Shown here: positions 26,107 through 35,275 of the stretch, in pieces
Layout: each line of letters starts with the position of its first letter
How positions within the stretch are numbered: position 1 is the first letter of the stretch
The notes under the pieces: model-generated
The model's database searches: none
What the model was told of the DNA's origin: nothing
The model's input: only the letters and a program-made list of their open reading frames with translations
Origin: Castellaniella sp040276085
GTDB taxonomy: Bacteria; Pseudomonadota; Gammaproteobacteria; Burkholderiales; Burkholderiaceae_B
DNA: 64,000 nt
Reading direction: 5' to 3'
Assembly (NCBI RefSeq): GCF_040276085.1
Contig: NZ_JBELOK010000001.1
Coordinates: 310,001 to 374,000 of the forward strand
Made by a program: the position numbers and the translations under genes

Positions 26107-28262
26107 CACGGCCGGGCGGTTTGAGTGCCATCCAGCGGGCTGACTGTCCCCAGGCGGGCCTTGAGAGAAGCCGGTTTGCCGGAAAACAGCATGGCATACC
26201 AAACCGAATTGGACATCACGTTTTTAACGTACAGGCGGGTTTCAGTAAACGGGATGGTTTCAGCAAAGATGGCGCCTTCGACCGGCGCTTGCAGCTGCGA
26301 TTTCCAGCGTTTGGGGCGCCCCGGACCAGCGTTATACCCAGCGGTGGCCAGAAGCTCGGAGCCCCCCAGGCGCTGCAACACCATATCCAGGTAGCGGGTA
26401 CCCAATACCGTGTTGGTGTCGAAATCGTTGACCTGGCTAAGACTGAAATCCTTGAGGCCGATTTTGCGTGCCACATACCGTGCTGTGGACGGCATCAATT
26501 GCATCAGGCCCGACGCACCCACGTGCGAGCGGGCATCCGTGATAAAGCGTGACTCTTGCCGAATCAGCCCATACACCCAGGCGGGATCAAGATTGATCTC
26601 GCGGGCTTTTGCGGCAACACGGCCCTCGAAGGGGGCAATAAAGCGCTGGCTGAAATCGTGTACCTGTCGAGTTTGCAGCGAGGTGTTGACCACGCGGTCG
26701 TAGATTTGTTCTGAGCGGGCAAATTCGGCAGCGCCGCGCAACTGAGGATCACTCATACCCCGCAACGCGAAGTTCCATTCGGGAACAGCTTCCCGGCGCC
26801 AGCCGAGATCAAACAGGGCCACGGCCCGCTGTAAACCCGGGTTGGCCTGCGCCTGGGCCACCCAACCGCTGTCCAGCGGTGCAGGCTGCGGCGGCAACTG
26901 AGGGGTACGGCCCAGTTCTTCGTTGGCCAGTTGGCCATAAAAGCCGAGATCATCGGTGATGGATTGAAAATATTGCTGAGCGGCCTGACGGTTGCCCTGG
27001 GCTGCCAGAGCGCGGCCATACCAGTAGCGCCACACGGGCTCGGCTGCCTGGGCGCTACCCATTTTGCGAATGGCGGCCGCCACGCGATCCCACTGAATGG
27101 GAGAAGCACGGAGCTCGGCGCGCACCTGCCAGGCGTGGTTATAATCCGTCATGGGTATAAAGCCCGACTTCCGGTACCAACGGGCGGCGTCCGGCTCGAC
27201 ATTGAGCGCGGCCACGAGCCCAAACTGGCCCCACACCCATTCCATATCAGCCTTGGGCACCGCGTGGGCCCATTGATCCTGGACACGCTGTGCCGCTTGA
27301 ATGCGGTCGTCGCTTCGCGCCAGGCGCGACAAGGCAATGGTGAAAAGCTCGGTGTCTGTGCCTGGCTTTGGCTTCTGACGCCCGGACAGCCATTTTTGCG
27401 GATCTTTCATGAGCGCCGCAAACTGAACCATCGCCGCATCATCAAACACCACAGAGGCCAATCGGGTGATATCAGAAGCACGGCCGACTTCGAGGGTGTC
27501 TCGCAACATCCCGTTAAGCTCTTTGCGGCTGAGCACGTGATCTGCAGCAACCTGATCCAGCATGGACCAGCAATCTGAATTGGGCTTGAAGGTATCGAGC
27601 ACCGCCGCAGCATGGGCCGGCTTGCCGGTCATGTGCTGTGCCATCAGCAACGCACATTGCACAGAAGGCCAGGGATCGGGGGGCGGCTGGATGCGCAGGG
27701 CGCCGATGTAGTCTTCGGCCCGCACAGAAGCCAGTATCCAGTCGGAGCGAATGCGTTCGTTGAGATAAGTATCGGGACTATCGTGCAAAAACTGCCGCAC
27801 GGTCTCGTTGGGTACTGGCAGGGTGCGATCCTGCAAGCGATGCTGAAGTGCCCAATAACGCGGGTACTGACCCAGGACAGGATCTGCCTGGGCCAATGGC
27901 GCCAGGCGATCGAGATCAGACCAGCGGTGTTTTTTTACCGCATCATAGGCGTCTTCGACGGCCTGACGCGCAGCCGCCGGCACCACTGGCGCCACCCACG
28001 GCGAGACGGCCGGAGGAGCAATCTTGGCTGCGTTTTGCACGGTTTTTGCCGGTTGCGGATTTAAGGCGGCCACCTGCGGTGTTTGATCAACCTGCTGCGG
28101 CGCCGGGGCATGAGCCGCCGCACAACCGCTAAGGCCAAACACGGCGGCCAACCCCCATCCCATCATCCTGCGCCCCGACGCAGATACACCGGGCCGTACA
28201 CTGGTACTGAAACCAACATCCTGCCGCCTGGCTTGCGTATCCCTTAGAATGTCCAAGCTCAT
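26106..28262 (-). CDS. slt: Soluble-type lytic murein transglycosylase (Slt70-like), probably a lipoprotein
   Basis: Cleaves peptidoglycan to 1,6-anhydro-muropeptides in the periplasm. Length is 718 residues. A lipobox LSGC follows the hydrophobic GWGLAAVFG. The first Met leaves a long leader, so the ATG at 28166 or 28163 (MMGWGLAAV) may be the true start. A large superhelical middle region is followed by the C-terminal SLT domain: catalytic Glu in GLIRQESRF, then GASGLMQLMPSTA and ATAGYNAGPGRPKRW. Divergent from fau by 28 bp and coupled to cca. Confidence 0.92.
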   Translation of the reverse strand: MSLDILRDTQARRQDVGFSTSVRPGVSASGRRMMGWGLAAVFGLSGCAAAHAPAPQQVDQTPQVAALNPQPAKTVQNAAKIAPPAVSPWVAPVVPAAARQAVEDAYDAVKKHRWSDLDRLAPLAQADPVLGQYPRYWALQHRLQDRTLPVPNETVRQFLHDSPDTYLNERIRSDWILASVRAEDYIGALRIQPPPDPWPSVQCALLMAQHMTGKPAHAAAVLDTFKPNSDCWSMLDQVAADHVLSRKELNGMLRDTLEVGRASDITRLASVVFDDAAMVQFAALMKDPQKWLSGRQKPKPGTDTELFTIALSRLARSDDRIQAAQRVQDQWAHAVPKADMEWVWGQFGLVAALNVEPDAARWYRKSGFIPMTDYNHAWQVRAELRASPIQWDRVAAAIRKMGSAQAAEPVWRYWYGRALAAQGNRQAAQQYFQSITDDLGFYGQLANEELGRTPQLPPQPAPLDSGWVAQAQANPGLQRAVALFDLGWRREAVPEWNFALRGMSDPQLRGAAEFARSEQIYDRVVNTSLQTRQVHDFSQRFIAPFEGRVAAKAREINLDPAWVYGLIRQESRFITDARSHVGASGLMQLMPSTARYVARKIGLKDFSLSQVNDFDTNTVLGTRYLDMVLQRLGGSELLATAGYNAGPGRPKRWKSQLQAPVEGAIFAETIPFTETRLYVKNVMSNSVWYAMLFSGKPASLKARLGTVSPLDGTQTARP

Positions 28263-28290
28263 CTAGCCCACCCCGCACAACATACTGCTT

Positions 28291-28923
28291 ATGAATCAGA
28301 ACGCACAGGATAACGCAGTCGCCCTCCGGGCGCGACTCAAACAGAAACGCAGCGCACAGCCGGCAGCCGACAAAGACCGCGGTGCCCTGCTGATCCGCGG
28401 CCGCCTGTTTACCTGGCTGGCCAGCCAGCGCACGTCCTTAAAAAATGCCGGCATGCCGGACGTACGCCATATCGCCGCGTTTTGGTCGATGGCCGACGAG
28501 CCAGCCTTGCAGCCCCTGCTGCGGCAATGGGCACAGGATGACTCATTGACACTTTCTTTGCCTGTGGTAACCGCCCCGGGGCAAGCGCTGGCGTTTCGCC
28601 TCTGGACACCCGACACCCCGATGCAAACGGGTGCCTACGGCATCCTCGAGCCCCAGGGCCCAGAAGCCCCGCCACCGGACGTGATGCTGGTACCCACGCT
28701 GGGGTTCACACGGCAGGGCGACCGCCTTGGCTATGGCGGCGGCTACTACGACCGCACCATGGCTGCCCTGAAGGCAGCCGGCCATCGCCCCCGGGCAAGC
28801 CTCGGCGTAGCCTGGGCGTGCGGCGACCTTAGCGCTGAAACCTACCGGCCCGCGGCGCATGACGAGCGCCTGGACGGCATCCTGACCGACAAAGGCTGGG
28901 CGCTGGCGGCACCCAATCTGTGA
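28291..28923 (+). CDS. 5-formyltetrahydrofolate cyclo-ligase
   Basis: Converts 5-formyl-THF to 5,10-methenyl-THF with ATP, recycling folate. The 210-residue protein has the N-terminal basic helix (ALRARLKQKR) and the family signature LVPTLGFTRQGDRLGYGGGYYDRT. It lies next to metF, convergent with only 3 bp between stop codons, so two folate genes are neighbours. No 6S RNA gene is seen upstream, where it sits in enterics, since slt begins only 28 bp away. Confidence 0.94.
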   Translation: MNQNAQDNAVALRARLKQKRSAQPAADKDRGALLIRGRLFTWLASQRTSLKNAGMPDVRHIAAFWSMADEPALQPLLRQWAQDDSLTLSLPVVTAPGQALAFRLWTPDTPMQTGAYGILEPQGPEAPPPDVMLVPTLGFTRQGDRLGYGGGYYDRTMAALKAAGHRPRASLGVAWACGDLSAETYRPAAHDERLDGILTDKGWALAAPNL

Positions 28924-28926
28924 GAA

Positions 28927-29784
28927 TCAGGCGGGCACCCCGAGGTTATCGCAGATCTGCACCACGGCATCGGCATGATTGAGCGTATAGAAGTGCAGGC
29001 CGGGCGCACCGTTTTGCAGCAAACGGGCGCATAAATCCGTGATGACATCTACGCCAAAGGCCCGGATCGAGGCTTTATCGTCGCCAAAATCCTGCAGGCG
29101 CAGACGGATCCATCGCGGGATTTCTGCGCCACACATGGATGAAAACCGCGCCAGCTGCGTGTAGTTGGTAATCGGCATGATGCCGGGGGTGATGGGAATC
29201 GACACCCCTTTGGCCCGGGCCTGATCAACAAAATCGAAATACGCATCGGGATTGAAAAAATACTGGGTAATGGCGCTATTGGCACCCGCCTGCACTTTGT
29301 CTACAAAATGCTGGAGGTCGCGTGCGGCGCTTTCTGCCTGCGGGTGCATCTCGGGATATGCCGCAACCTCGATGTGAAACACATCGCCATGGTGCTGACG
29401 CACAAACCGCACCAGCTCGCTGGCATAGTGCAGATCACCGGTGTCTCCACCCATGCCAGAGGGGAGATCACCGCGCAGGGCCACCAGACGATGGATCCCG
29501 CGGGTGCGGTAGTCATTGAGGATGGCATGAAGGTCATCGCGCGAGGCACCGATGCACGACAGGTGGGGCGCAACATCACAGCCCAGGTTGCTGAGCATCT
29601 GCACGGTATCCGCCGTGCCTGTGCGGGTAGATCCCCCTGCTCCGAAGGTGACACTGACATACGACGGGTTAAGCGCCGCCAGCCGCTTGGCCGAACGAAC
29701 CAGACGCTCTTGGGCCGCGATATCGCGCGGGGGGAAGTACTCGAGGCTGACCTGCGCCGCCTGCGGATTGGAGAGAAGTGGCAT
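28927..29784 (-). CDS. metF: 5,10-methylenetetrahydrofolate reductase
   Basis: FAD enzyme reducing methylene-THF to methyl-THF for methionine synthesis. The ATG at 29784 (MPLLSNPQAAQVSLEYFPPRD) gives 285 residues, near the family length. The longer frame is not supported. Conserved pieces: SLEYFPPRD, VSVTFGAGGSTR, VALRGDLP (substrate/FAD region), AAYPEMHPQA and PGIMPITNY. It belongs to the methyl-cycle run metK-pmp3-ahcY-yvlD-metF, all on the minus strand. Confidence 0.97.
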   Translation of the reverse strand: MPLLSNPQAAQVSLEYFPPRDIAAQERLVRSAKRLAALNPSYVSVTFGAGGSTRTGTADTVQMLSNLGCDVAPHLSCIGASRDDLHAILNDYRTRGIHRLVALRGDLPSGMGGDTGDLHYASELVRFVRQHHGDVFHIEVAAYPEMHPQAESAARDLQHFVDKVQAGANSAITQYFFNPDAYFDFVDQARAKGVSIPITPGIMPITNYTQLARFSSMCGAEIPRWIRLRLQDFGDDKASIRAFGVDVITDLCARLLQNGAPGLHFYTLNHADAVVQICDNLGVPA

Positions 29785-29800
29785 AAATTTTTGAAAATGC

Positions 29801-30142
29801 TTAGTGCAGCAGCAAACCTGCCAACAGACCCGAGACCAGGCTATACACAATGGCGCCGATGACGGCCCACCAAAAGCCGTCTACCTGAAACCCCTTGAGG
29901 ATGGAACCGGCCCACCAGAAAACCAGTGCATTGAGCACCAGCAGAAACAGGCCCAGCGTGACCACCGTAAGAGGCAAGGTCAGCAGAACCAGCAAGGGCT
30001 TGACCAAGGTATTGAGCAAGCCCAGCACCAGTGCAGCAATCAGAGCCGACCCAAAGGATGCCACGGAGATCCCCGGCAGCAGATACGCCACTACCAGCAA
30101 CGCCACGGCATTCAAGATCCAGACGAGCAAGAGCATAAACAT
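29801..30142 (-). CDS. Phage-holin-family membrane protein (YvlD/DUF360 type)
   Basis: The 113-residue protein is almost wholly hydrophobic with four segments (LLVWILNAVALLVVAYLLPG; ALIAALVLGLLNTLVKPLLVLLTLP; GLFLLVLNALVFWWAG; AVIGAIVYSLVSGLLAGLLL). The NTLVKPLL...LTLPLTVVTLGLF pattern is typical of YvlD-like proteins. Not phage-borne here. It sits between ahcY and metF with short gaps, and co-transcription with them is likely. Cellular role unknown. Confidence 0.88.
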   Translation of the reverse strand: MFMLLLVWILNAVALLVVAYLLPGISVASFGSALIAALVLGLLNTLVKPLLVLLTLPLTVVTLGLFLLVLNALVFWWAGSILKGFQVDGFWWAVIGAIVYSLVSGLLAGLLLH

Positions 30143-30169
30143 AAGAGATCTCCTTGGACAAACAAAGGG

Positions 30170-31576
30170 TTAGTAGCGGTAATGATCCGGCTTGAAGGGA
30201 CCCTGGACAGGCACGCTGATGTAGTCGGCCTGTTTTTGCGACAGGGTGCTGAGCTGCACACCGAGTTTCTTGAGGTGCAGGCGGGCCACCTTTTCATCAA
30301 GATGCTTGGGCAGCACATACACTTGACCAGTGGCATAGTGGTCACCACGGGTAAAGAGCTCGATCTGGGCAATGGTCTGGTTGGTAAACGAGGCTGACAT
30401 CACAAACGAAGGATGCCCCGTGGCGCAGCCCAGGTTGACCAGACGCCCCTTGGCCAGCAGGATGACCCGCTTGCCATCCGGGAAAATGATGTGATCCACC
30501 TGGGGCTTGATTTCTTCCCAGGGCAGGTCTTCTACCGACGCCACATTGATTTCGCTGTCGAAGTGGCCAATGTTGCACACAATGGCCTGGTCTTTCATGC
30601 GATACAGGTGCTCGCGATCGATGACGTGATAGTTGCCGGTGGCGGTTACGAAAATATCCGCTTGCTCGACCACATCCGGATGGTTGAGATCCACCACACG
30701 ATAGCCTTCCATCGAGGCCTGCAGCGCGCAGATGGGGTCTACCTCGGTAACCCATACCTGAGCCCGCAAGGCAGCCAGTGCCTGTGCGCAGCCCTTGCCC
30801 ACATCGCCAAAACCACACACGATGGCGACCTTGCCCGCGACCATCACATCGGTGGCACGCTTGATGCCATCCACCAGGGATTCGCGGCAACCGTACAGGT
30901 TGTCGAACTTGGACTTGGTGACGGAATCATTGACGTTGATGGCGGGGATCTTGAGCTCGCCACGTTGCGACATCTGATAGAGACGGTGCACGCCAGTGGT
31001 GGTTTCTTCGGTAACGCCCTGAATCTGCGCCAGACGGGTGGAATACCAGGTGGCGTCTTGTGCCAGGCGGGCCTTGATGGCTGCATACAGCACACGTTCT
31101 TCTTCGTTCTCGGGGTTGGCAATCACCGAAGCGTCCGACTCGGCCCGTGCTCCTAGGTGCAGCAGCAACGTGGCATCGCCGCCGTCATCCAGAATCATGT
31201 TGGCTTGCTCGCCAGGCCAATCAAAAATACGGTGCGTGTATTGCCAGTAGTCTTCGAGGGATTCTCCCTTGACGGCAAACACGGGCGTCCCGCCGGCAGC
31301 GATGGCAGCGGCAGCGTGATCCTGGGTAGAGAAAATATTGCACGACGCCCAGCGGACTTCCGCCCCCAGTGCCTTCAGGGTTTCGATCAGGACAGCCGTC
31401 TGGATCGTCATGTGCAGGCTGCCTGCAATGCGCGCACCCTTAAGCGGCTGAGATGCGGCGAATTCTTCGCGCGTGGCCATCAGGCCCGGCATTTCGGTTT
31501 CAGCAATGGAAAGTTCGCGGCGGCCCCAATCGGCCAGTGCGATGTCGGCAATAACGTAGTCTTGTGCAGTGCTCAT
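30170..31576 (-). CDS. ahcY: Adenosylhomocysteinase
   Basis: Hydrolyses S-adenosylhomocysteine to adenosine and homocysteine. The ATG at 31576 (MSTAQDYVIADIALADWGRR) gives 468 residues. A further upstream start would shift into the riboswitch. NAD site VCGFGDVGKGCAQAL, substrate-site SLHMTIQTAVLIETL, and C-terminal KPDHYRY, whose Lys and Tyr bind NAD in this family. An SAH riboswitch lies in its leader. It should be switched on when SAH builds up. Confidence 0.98.
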   Translation of the reverse strand: MSTAQDYVIADIALADWGRRELSIAETEMPGLMATREEFAASQPLKGARIAGSLHMTIQTAVLIETLKALGAEVRWASCNIFSTQDHAAAAIAAGGTPVFAVKGESLEDYWQYTHRIFDWPGEQANMILDDGGDATLLLHLGARAESDASVIANPENEEERVLYAAIKARLAQDATWYSTRLAQIQGVTEETTTGVHRLYQMSQRGELKIPAINVNDSVTKSKFDNLYGCRESLVDGIKRATDVMVAGKVAIVCGFGDVGKGCAQALAALRAQVWVTEVDPICALQASMEGYRVVDLNHPDVVEQADIFVTATGNYHVIDREHLYRMKDQAIVCNIGHFDSEINVASVEDLPWEEIKPQVDHIIFPDGKRVILLAKGRLVNLGCATGHPSFVMSASFTNQTIAQIELFTRGDHYATGQVYVLPKHLDEKVARLHLKKLGVQLSTLSQKQADYISVPVQGPFKPDHYRY

Positions 31577-31639
31577 GGTTGTCCTAAGCCTGCGCAAACC
31601 GAGAGGCGGAACTGCCCACCCTTGCCCGCGCAGGGCAAC

Positions 31640-31730
31640 GATGGACGCCGTTTGTAATGAAGGTTCCTGAGCCTGGCGGCCCGCGATATCAGCCTGTCGG
31701 CTGGCGGGCCGGTGCAGCGCCCCTCAGGAG
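31640..31730 (-). promoter_or_regulatory. S-adenosylhomocysteine (SAH) riboswitch
   Basis: On the minus strand, 64 to about 154 nt before the ahcY ATG, the conserved core appears in order: CCTGAGGGGCGCTGCACC (31728-31711), a GC-rich hairpin, AGGCTCAGGAACC (31674-31662), then ATTACAAACGGCGTCCATC (31658-31640). The first and second blocks pair (CCTGAG/CTCAGG) as in P1, and the ACGGCG block can pair with GGCGCT as in the pseudoknot. A TATAAT lies just upstream (31747-31742). Genetic context is as known for this class (an ON switch for ahcY). Confidence 0.88.
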
Positions 31731-31798
31731 AAAGTGGTGATTATAACGAGAGGATAACCTTGCCGATACAGTCTGGAAAAGCGTCAGGCCATATTGGC

Positions 31799-32005
31799 TT
31801 AGCCACCCACCCGGCTTTCGCGGATCGCTTTTTCCAGGCGCGCGGTACGCTCGTCGGCCAAATGGCTGTTGACAACCAAAATGGCATGAATCACGCCGGG
31901 AATCCAAAACAGACACGTCAGAAGAATGTTCAGGAGAAATTGCACCGGCTTGCCGCAAAGCAGAACGGCCACTGGCGGCAGAATGATCGCAAGAAGATAA
32001 CGCAT
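31799..32005 (-). CDS. Pmp3/YqaE family small membrane protein (UPF0057)
   Basis: The ATG at 32005 (MRYLLAIILPPVAVLLCGKP) gives 68 residues. Two hydrophobic segments and the signature LLNILLTCLFWIPGVIHAI define the family, linked to membrane potential and salt stress in yeast and plants. Bacterial function is unclear. The charged tail EERTARL-type (DERTARLEKAIRES) follows. Between ahcY and metK on the same strand, but the ahcY promoter and riboswitch lie downstream of it, so it goes with metK or alone. Confidence 0.9.
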   Translation of the reverse strand: MRYLLAIILPPVAVLLCGKPVQFLLNILLTCLFWIPGVIHAILVVNSHLADERTARLEKAIRESRVGG

Positions 32006-32073
32006 TGAAAACCCAATATTACTGAAAAGGGCGGGGGCAGAAAGCCCCCACCCGTTGTACGGCAAAACCCGAC

Positions 32074-33237
32074 TTAGGCAGCAGCCTTAAGCGTTTGCAC
32101 CTTGTCGGTAGCCTCCCAGCTGAACTCGGGCTCGCTGCGGCCAAAATGGCCATAGGCGGCCGATTTTGCGTAGATGGGGCGCAGCAGATCGAGCATATTG
32201 ATGATGCCCTTGGGGCGCAGATCGAAGTGCTCGCGCACCAGGCGGGCGATCTGGTCGTCGGGGATGACGCCCGTGCCTTCGGTGTACACAGTGATATTGA
32301 TGGGTTCGGCCACACCGATGGCGTAGCTGACCTGCACCTGGCACTGACGCGCCAGGCCCGCAGCCACGATGTTTTTGGCCACATAGCGCGCGGCATAGGC
32401 GGCCGAGCGGTCGACCTTGGAGGGATCTTTGCCGGAGAACGCACCACCGCCGTGCGGGCAAGCACCACCGTAAGTATCAACGATGATCTTGCGGCCGGTG
32501 AGGCCGCAATCACCTTGCGGGCCGCCAATCACGAATTTGCCCGTAGGATTGATCAGGAATTTGGTTTTGTCCGTGAGCAGGCCGTCTGCAAACACCGGAC
32601 GGATGATGTGTTCGATGGCGGCATCGCGGATGTCTGCCTGGGAAATGTCGGGATGATGCTGCGTAGACAGCACCACGGTATCGACCTCGGCCGGCTTGCC
32701 ATCCAGATAGCGGAAAGTGACCTGGGATTTGGCATCGGGGCGCAGCCAGGGCAGGCGGCCATCTTTGCGCAACTCGGCCTGGCGCTGCACGATGCGGTGC
32801 GCATACCAAATGGGAGCCGGCATGAGGTCGGGGGTTTCGTCGCAGGCATAGCCAAACATCAGGCCTTGGTCGCCGGCGCCCTGGTTGAGGATTTCTTCGG
32901 GGGAGCGATCAACCCCCTGGGCGATATCGGGCGACTGCTTGTCGTAGGCCACCAGCACAGCGCAACCTTTGTAGTCGATACCGTACTCGGTGTTGTCGTA
33001 GCCGATGCGCCGGATGGTATCGCGTGCCACCTGGATGTAATCGATATTGGCGCGCGAAGTGATTTCGCCGGCCAATACCACCAAGCCGGTATTGCAAAGG
33101 GTTTCTGCAGCGACGCGGGAGTTTGGATCTTGCTCGAGCAATGCGTCGAGGATGGCGTCGGAGATTTGATCGGCGACTTTGTCGGGATGACCTTCGGAGA
33201 CGGACTCGGAAGTAAAGAGAAAATCGTTGTTTGCCAC
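32074..33237 (-). CDS. metK: S-adenosylmethionine synthetase
   Basis: Makes SAM from methionine and ATP. The GTG at 33237 (read as MANNDFLFTSESVSEG) gives 388 residues and the usual N-terminus. Upstream in-frame starts fall in the leader. Motifs: SESVSEGHPDKVADQISDA, GAGDQGLMFGYA, and GGGAFSGKDPSKVDRS. The about 130-nt leader carries a SAM-II-like structure. Functions with ahcY and metF in the methyl cycle. Confidence 0.98.
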   Translation of the reverse strand: MANNDFLFTSESVSEGHPDKVADQISDAILDALLEQDPNSRVAAETLCNTGLVVLAGEITSRANIDYIQVARDTIRRIGYDNTEYGIDYKGCAVLVAYDKQSPDIAQGVDRSPEEILNQGAGDQGLMFGYACDETPDLMPAPIWYAHRIVQRQAELRKDGRLPWLRPDAKSQVTFRYLDGKPAEVDTVVLSTQHHPDISQADIRDAAIEHIIRPVFADGLLTDKTKFLINPTGKFVIGGPQGDCGLTGRKIIVDTYGGACPHGGGAFSGKDPSKVDRSAAYAARYVAKNIVAAGLARQCQVQVSYAIGVAEPINITVYTEGTGVIPDDQIARLVREHFDLRPKGIINMLDLLRPIYAKSAAYGHFGRSEPEFSWEATDKVQTLKAAA

Positions 33238-33312
33238 AGCGATACGTCCTGTATGAACACCGGACCGACCGGTGCAAGGTTGAACGGAACGCGTTGCACC
33301 TCTGATATCGGG

Positions 33313-33391
33313 GCGCGACGCTTTAGCGGGTAAAACCACACCGCAAACGGCGTGGGGATCGCTCCGCAAGTTGTCGGTTAACTCAGCGATC
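33313..33391 (-). promoter_or_regulatory. SAM-II-like riboswitch (long-loop type) in the metK leader, candidate
   Basis: On the minus strand the leader has a 7-bp stem GATCGCT (33391-33385) / AGCGATC (33363-33357). The enclosed loop GAGTTAACCGACAACTTGC resembles the known SAM-II loop GAUUUAACCGUAUUGCA. A CCACGCC...GGTGTGG hairpin follows, then CGCTAAAGCG, containing the GCUAAA block found at the 3' side of SAM-II. CGAC in the loop can pair with GTCG after GCTAAAGC, giving a pseudoknot. Position before metK fits. The assignment needs a covariance-model search. Confidence 0.6.
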
Positions 33392-33463
33392 AGATTGATT
33401 TTAAGCGAAAATAGCTTTCATTCGCACAAAGTACCCTGCCCGACAGGGATATTTCACATCCAT

Positions 33464-34318
33464 ATGTTGCTGTTTCTGGTTCGTTCTCTTGCTATTTTGC
33501 CGCTCTCCTGGCTGCAGGCCATCGGGCGTGTGGTGGGTGTCATTGTCTACGCGTTTCCCGGGCGCTACCGACGTCGGCTGCAGGCTAATGCACGGCGGGC
33601 CGGGTACCACTCACCGGCGTTTTTTCGGCAAGCGGCCGCGCAATCCGGTGCGATGATCTTCGAAATGCCGAAAATCTGGTGGCGTACCCAACAATGCATG
33701 GCCATCACCCACTGCGATGACGTACATATCCTCCGGGAGGCGATGGCTGCAGGTCGCGGCGTGCTGCATCTGACCCCGCACCTGGGTTGCTTCGAGATGA
33801 CGGCCCGCTACGGCGCCACGTACGGCCCGCTGACTGTGATGTTTCGCCCTTCGCGCAGCCGACTCCTGGATCCCATCGTCGAATCGGCTCGAGACATGCA
33901 TAATCTACGGGCCGTGCCCGCCAACCGCCAGGGGATACGGGAGTTTGTGCGCGCACTGCGGCGCGGCGAGTCGGTGGGCATGCTGCCCGATCAGGTGCCA
34001 CGCGAAGGCGATGGCGTGTGGCTGCCGTTTTTTGGCGACTACGCCCTGACGATGACCTTGGCCGCCCGGCTGGCACTGCAAACCAAAGTGGCGGTTATCC
34101 TGACGGCAGGCCAGCGCCTGCCCCACGGCAAGGGCTGGCGCATCCACTATCTGCGTCTGCCCGAGCCCCTGCCCGACACGCCAGAGGCACTCACCTTGCT
34201 GATCAACCAGTCGATGGAGACACTCATCCGGCGGTTTCCCGAGCAATATCTCTGGAGCTACAACCGCTATAAACGTCCGGATGACGCCCCGCCCTATCCG
34301 GACGAAGCCCATGGATAA
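33464..34318 (+). CDS. LpxL/HtrB-type lipid A acyltransferase (first of a pair)
   Basis: Inner-membrane acyltransferase adding a secondary acyl chain to lipid A. The ATG at 33464 (MLLFLVRSLAILPLSW) gives 284 residues and an N-terminal membrane anchor. The longer frame from 33371 would enter the metK leader. Catalytic HX4-type motif HLGCFEMTARY and the downstream LPDQVPREGDGVWLPFFG block are as in LpxL/LpxM. Overlaps the next paralogue by 8 bp. Which acyl position each uses cannot be read from sequence. Confidence 0.92.
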   Translation: MLLFLVRSLAILPLSWLQAIGRVVGVIVYAFPGRYRRRLQANARRAGYHSPAFFRQAAAQSGAMIFEMPKIWWRTQQCMAITHCDDVHILREAMAAGRGVLHLTPHLGCFEMTARYGATYGPLTVMFRPSRSRLLDPIVESARDMHNLRAVPANRQGIREFVRALRRGESVGMLPDQVPREGDGVWLPFFGDYALTMTLAARLALQTKVAVILTAGQRLPHGKGWRIHYLRLPEPLPDTPEALTLLINQSMETLIRRFPEQYLWSYNRYKRPDDAPPYPDEAHG

Positions 34319-35195
34319 GAAACCTCTGTTGCGGGCGGTTCTGGGATACTTTGGCCGTTGCCCGGATCGTACCCGCCTGCGTTGGGGCCGCGTACTGGGC
34401 TGGCTCGTGCCCCGCTTGCTGAGGTCCCGCGCGCATATCGTGCGGGTAAATCTGGCGCGCTGTTTTCCTCATCTCACACCTGCCGAGCGCACCCGCATCG
34501 AGAAGCGGCATTTCCATTTGCTGGCGCAATCGTTTATTGATCGCGGCCTATGCTGGTTTGGTAGTGAGCAACGCATCCTGGATACCATCGAGCTGCGGGG
34601 CGAACATCACCTGCAAGCCCTGCTGGATCAAGGCCGCCCGGTGTTGATGTTTGCACCACACTTTGTGGCCCTGGATGCCACCGCCACCCGATTGCAGCTG
34701 TTTCTCAAAGAGGCTGCCTCGATGTACACCCGGCAAAGTGATGCCGACGTCGATGAAATCGTGCGCCAGGGACGCACGCGTTTCAGCCAGGTGTATTTGG
34801 TGGGCCGCCACGAAGGCGTGCGCGGGCTGATTCGCCTGCTGCGCAAAGGTGTCCCGGTGTACTACCTGCCCGACATGGACTTCGGCCGACAGGGTGCGGC
34901 ATTTGTGCCTTTTTTTGGCATTCCCACCGCCACTTTACTATCGGCCAGCCAGATTGCCCTCAACTGGGATGCTGCCGTCATCCCTGTCATCAGCCATCTG
35001 GATCTCGAGACGGGCCGCTACCAGGCATGGGTTCAGCCACCGTTACAGGACTTTCCAGGCAACGATAGCCCGGAAGAGGCCACTGCGCGTTTAAACCGCC
35101 TGATCGAAGCACAAATCCTGAAAGACCCGGCACAATATTACTGGGTGCATCGACGCTTTAAAACCCGGCCCGAAGGCGAGGCAGGATTTTACTAA
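34311..35195 (+). CDS. LpxL/LpxM-type lipid A acyltransferase (second of a pair)
   Basis: The 294-residue paralogue of the preceding gene starts at 34311 (MDKKPLLRAVLGYFGR) inside the previous 3' end. Motifs: FAPHFVALDATATR (HX4D catalytic), YTRQSDADVDEIVRQGR, and LPDMDFGRQGAAFVPFFG. The pair likely acts sequentially on Kdo2-lipid IVA. The Kdo transferase gene waaA is elsewhere in the window (58648). Confidence 0.93.
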   Translation: MDKKPLLRAVLGYFGRCPDRTRLRWGRVLGWLVPRLLRSRAHIVRVNLARCFPHLTPAERTRIEKRHFHLLAQSFIDRGLCWFGSEQRILDTIELRGEHHLQALLDQGRPVLMFAPHFVALDATATRLQLFLKEAASMYTRQSDADVDEIVRQGRTRFSQVYLVGRHEGVRGLIRLLRKGVPVYYLPDMDFGRQGAAFVPFFGIPTATLLSASQIALNWDAAVIPVISHLDLETGRYQAWVQPPLQDFPGNDSPEEATARLNRLIEAQILKDPAQYYWVHRRFKTRPEGEAGFY

Positions 35196-35275
35196 GCCAC
35201 CTTGCGACAAGCCCGCCACCAGCGATTATTTCGATACCCAAATATTCCCACACCTATTTGTCGCATAATCTAATC

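Noticed and set aside
32095..33333. 412-residue open frame antisense to metK
   Set aside because: metK on the minus strand is unmistakable; the plus frame has no recognisable domain or ribosome binding site.
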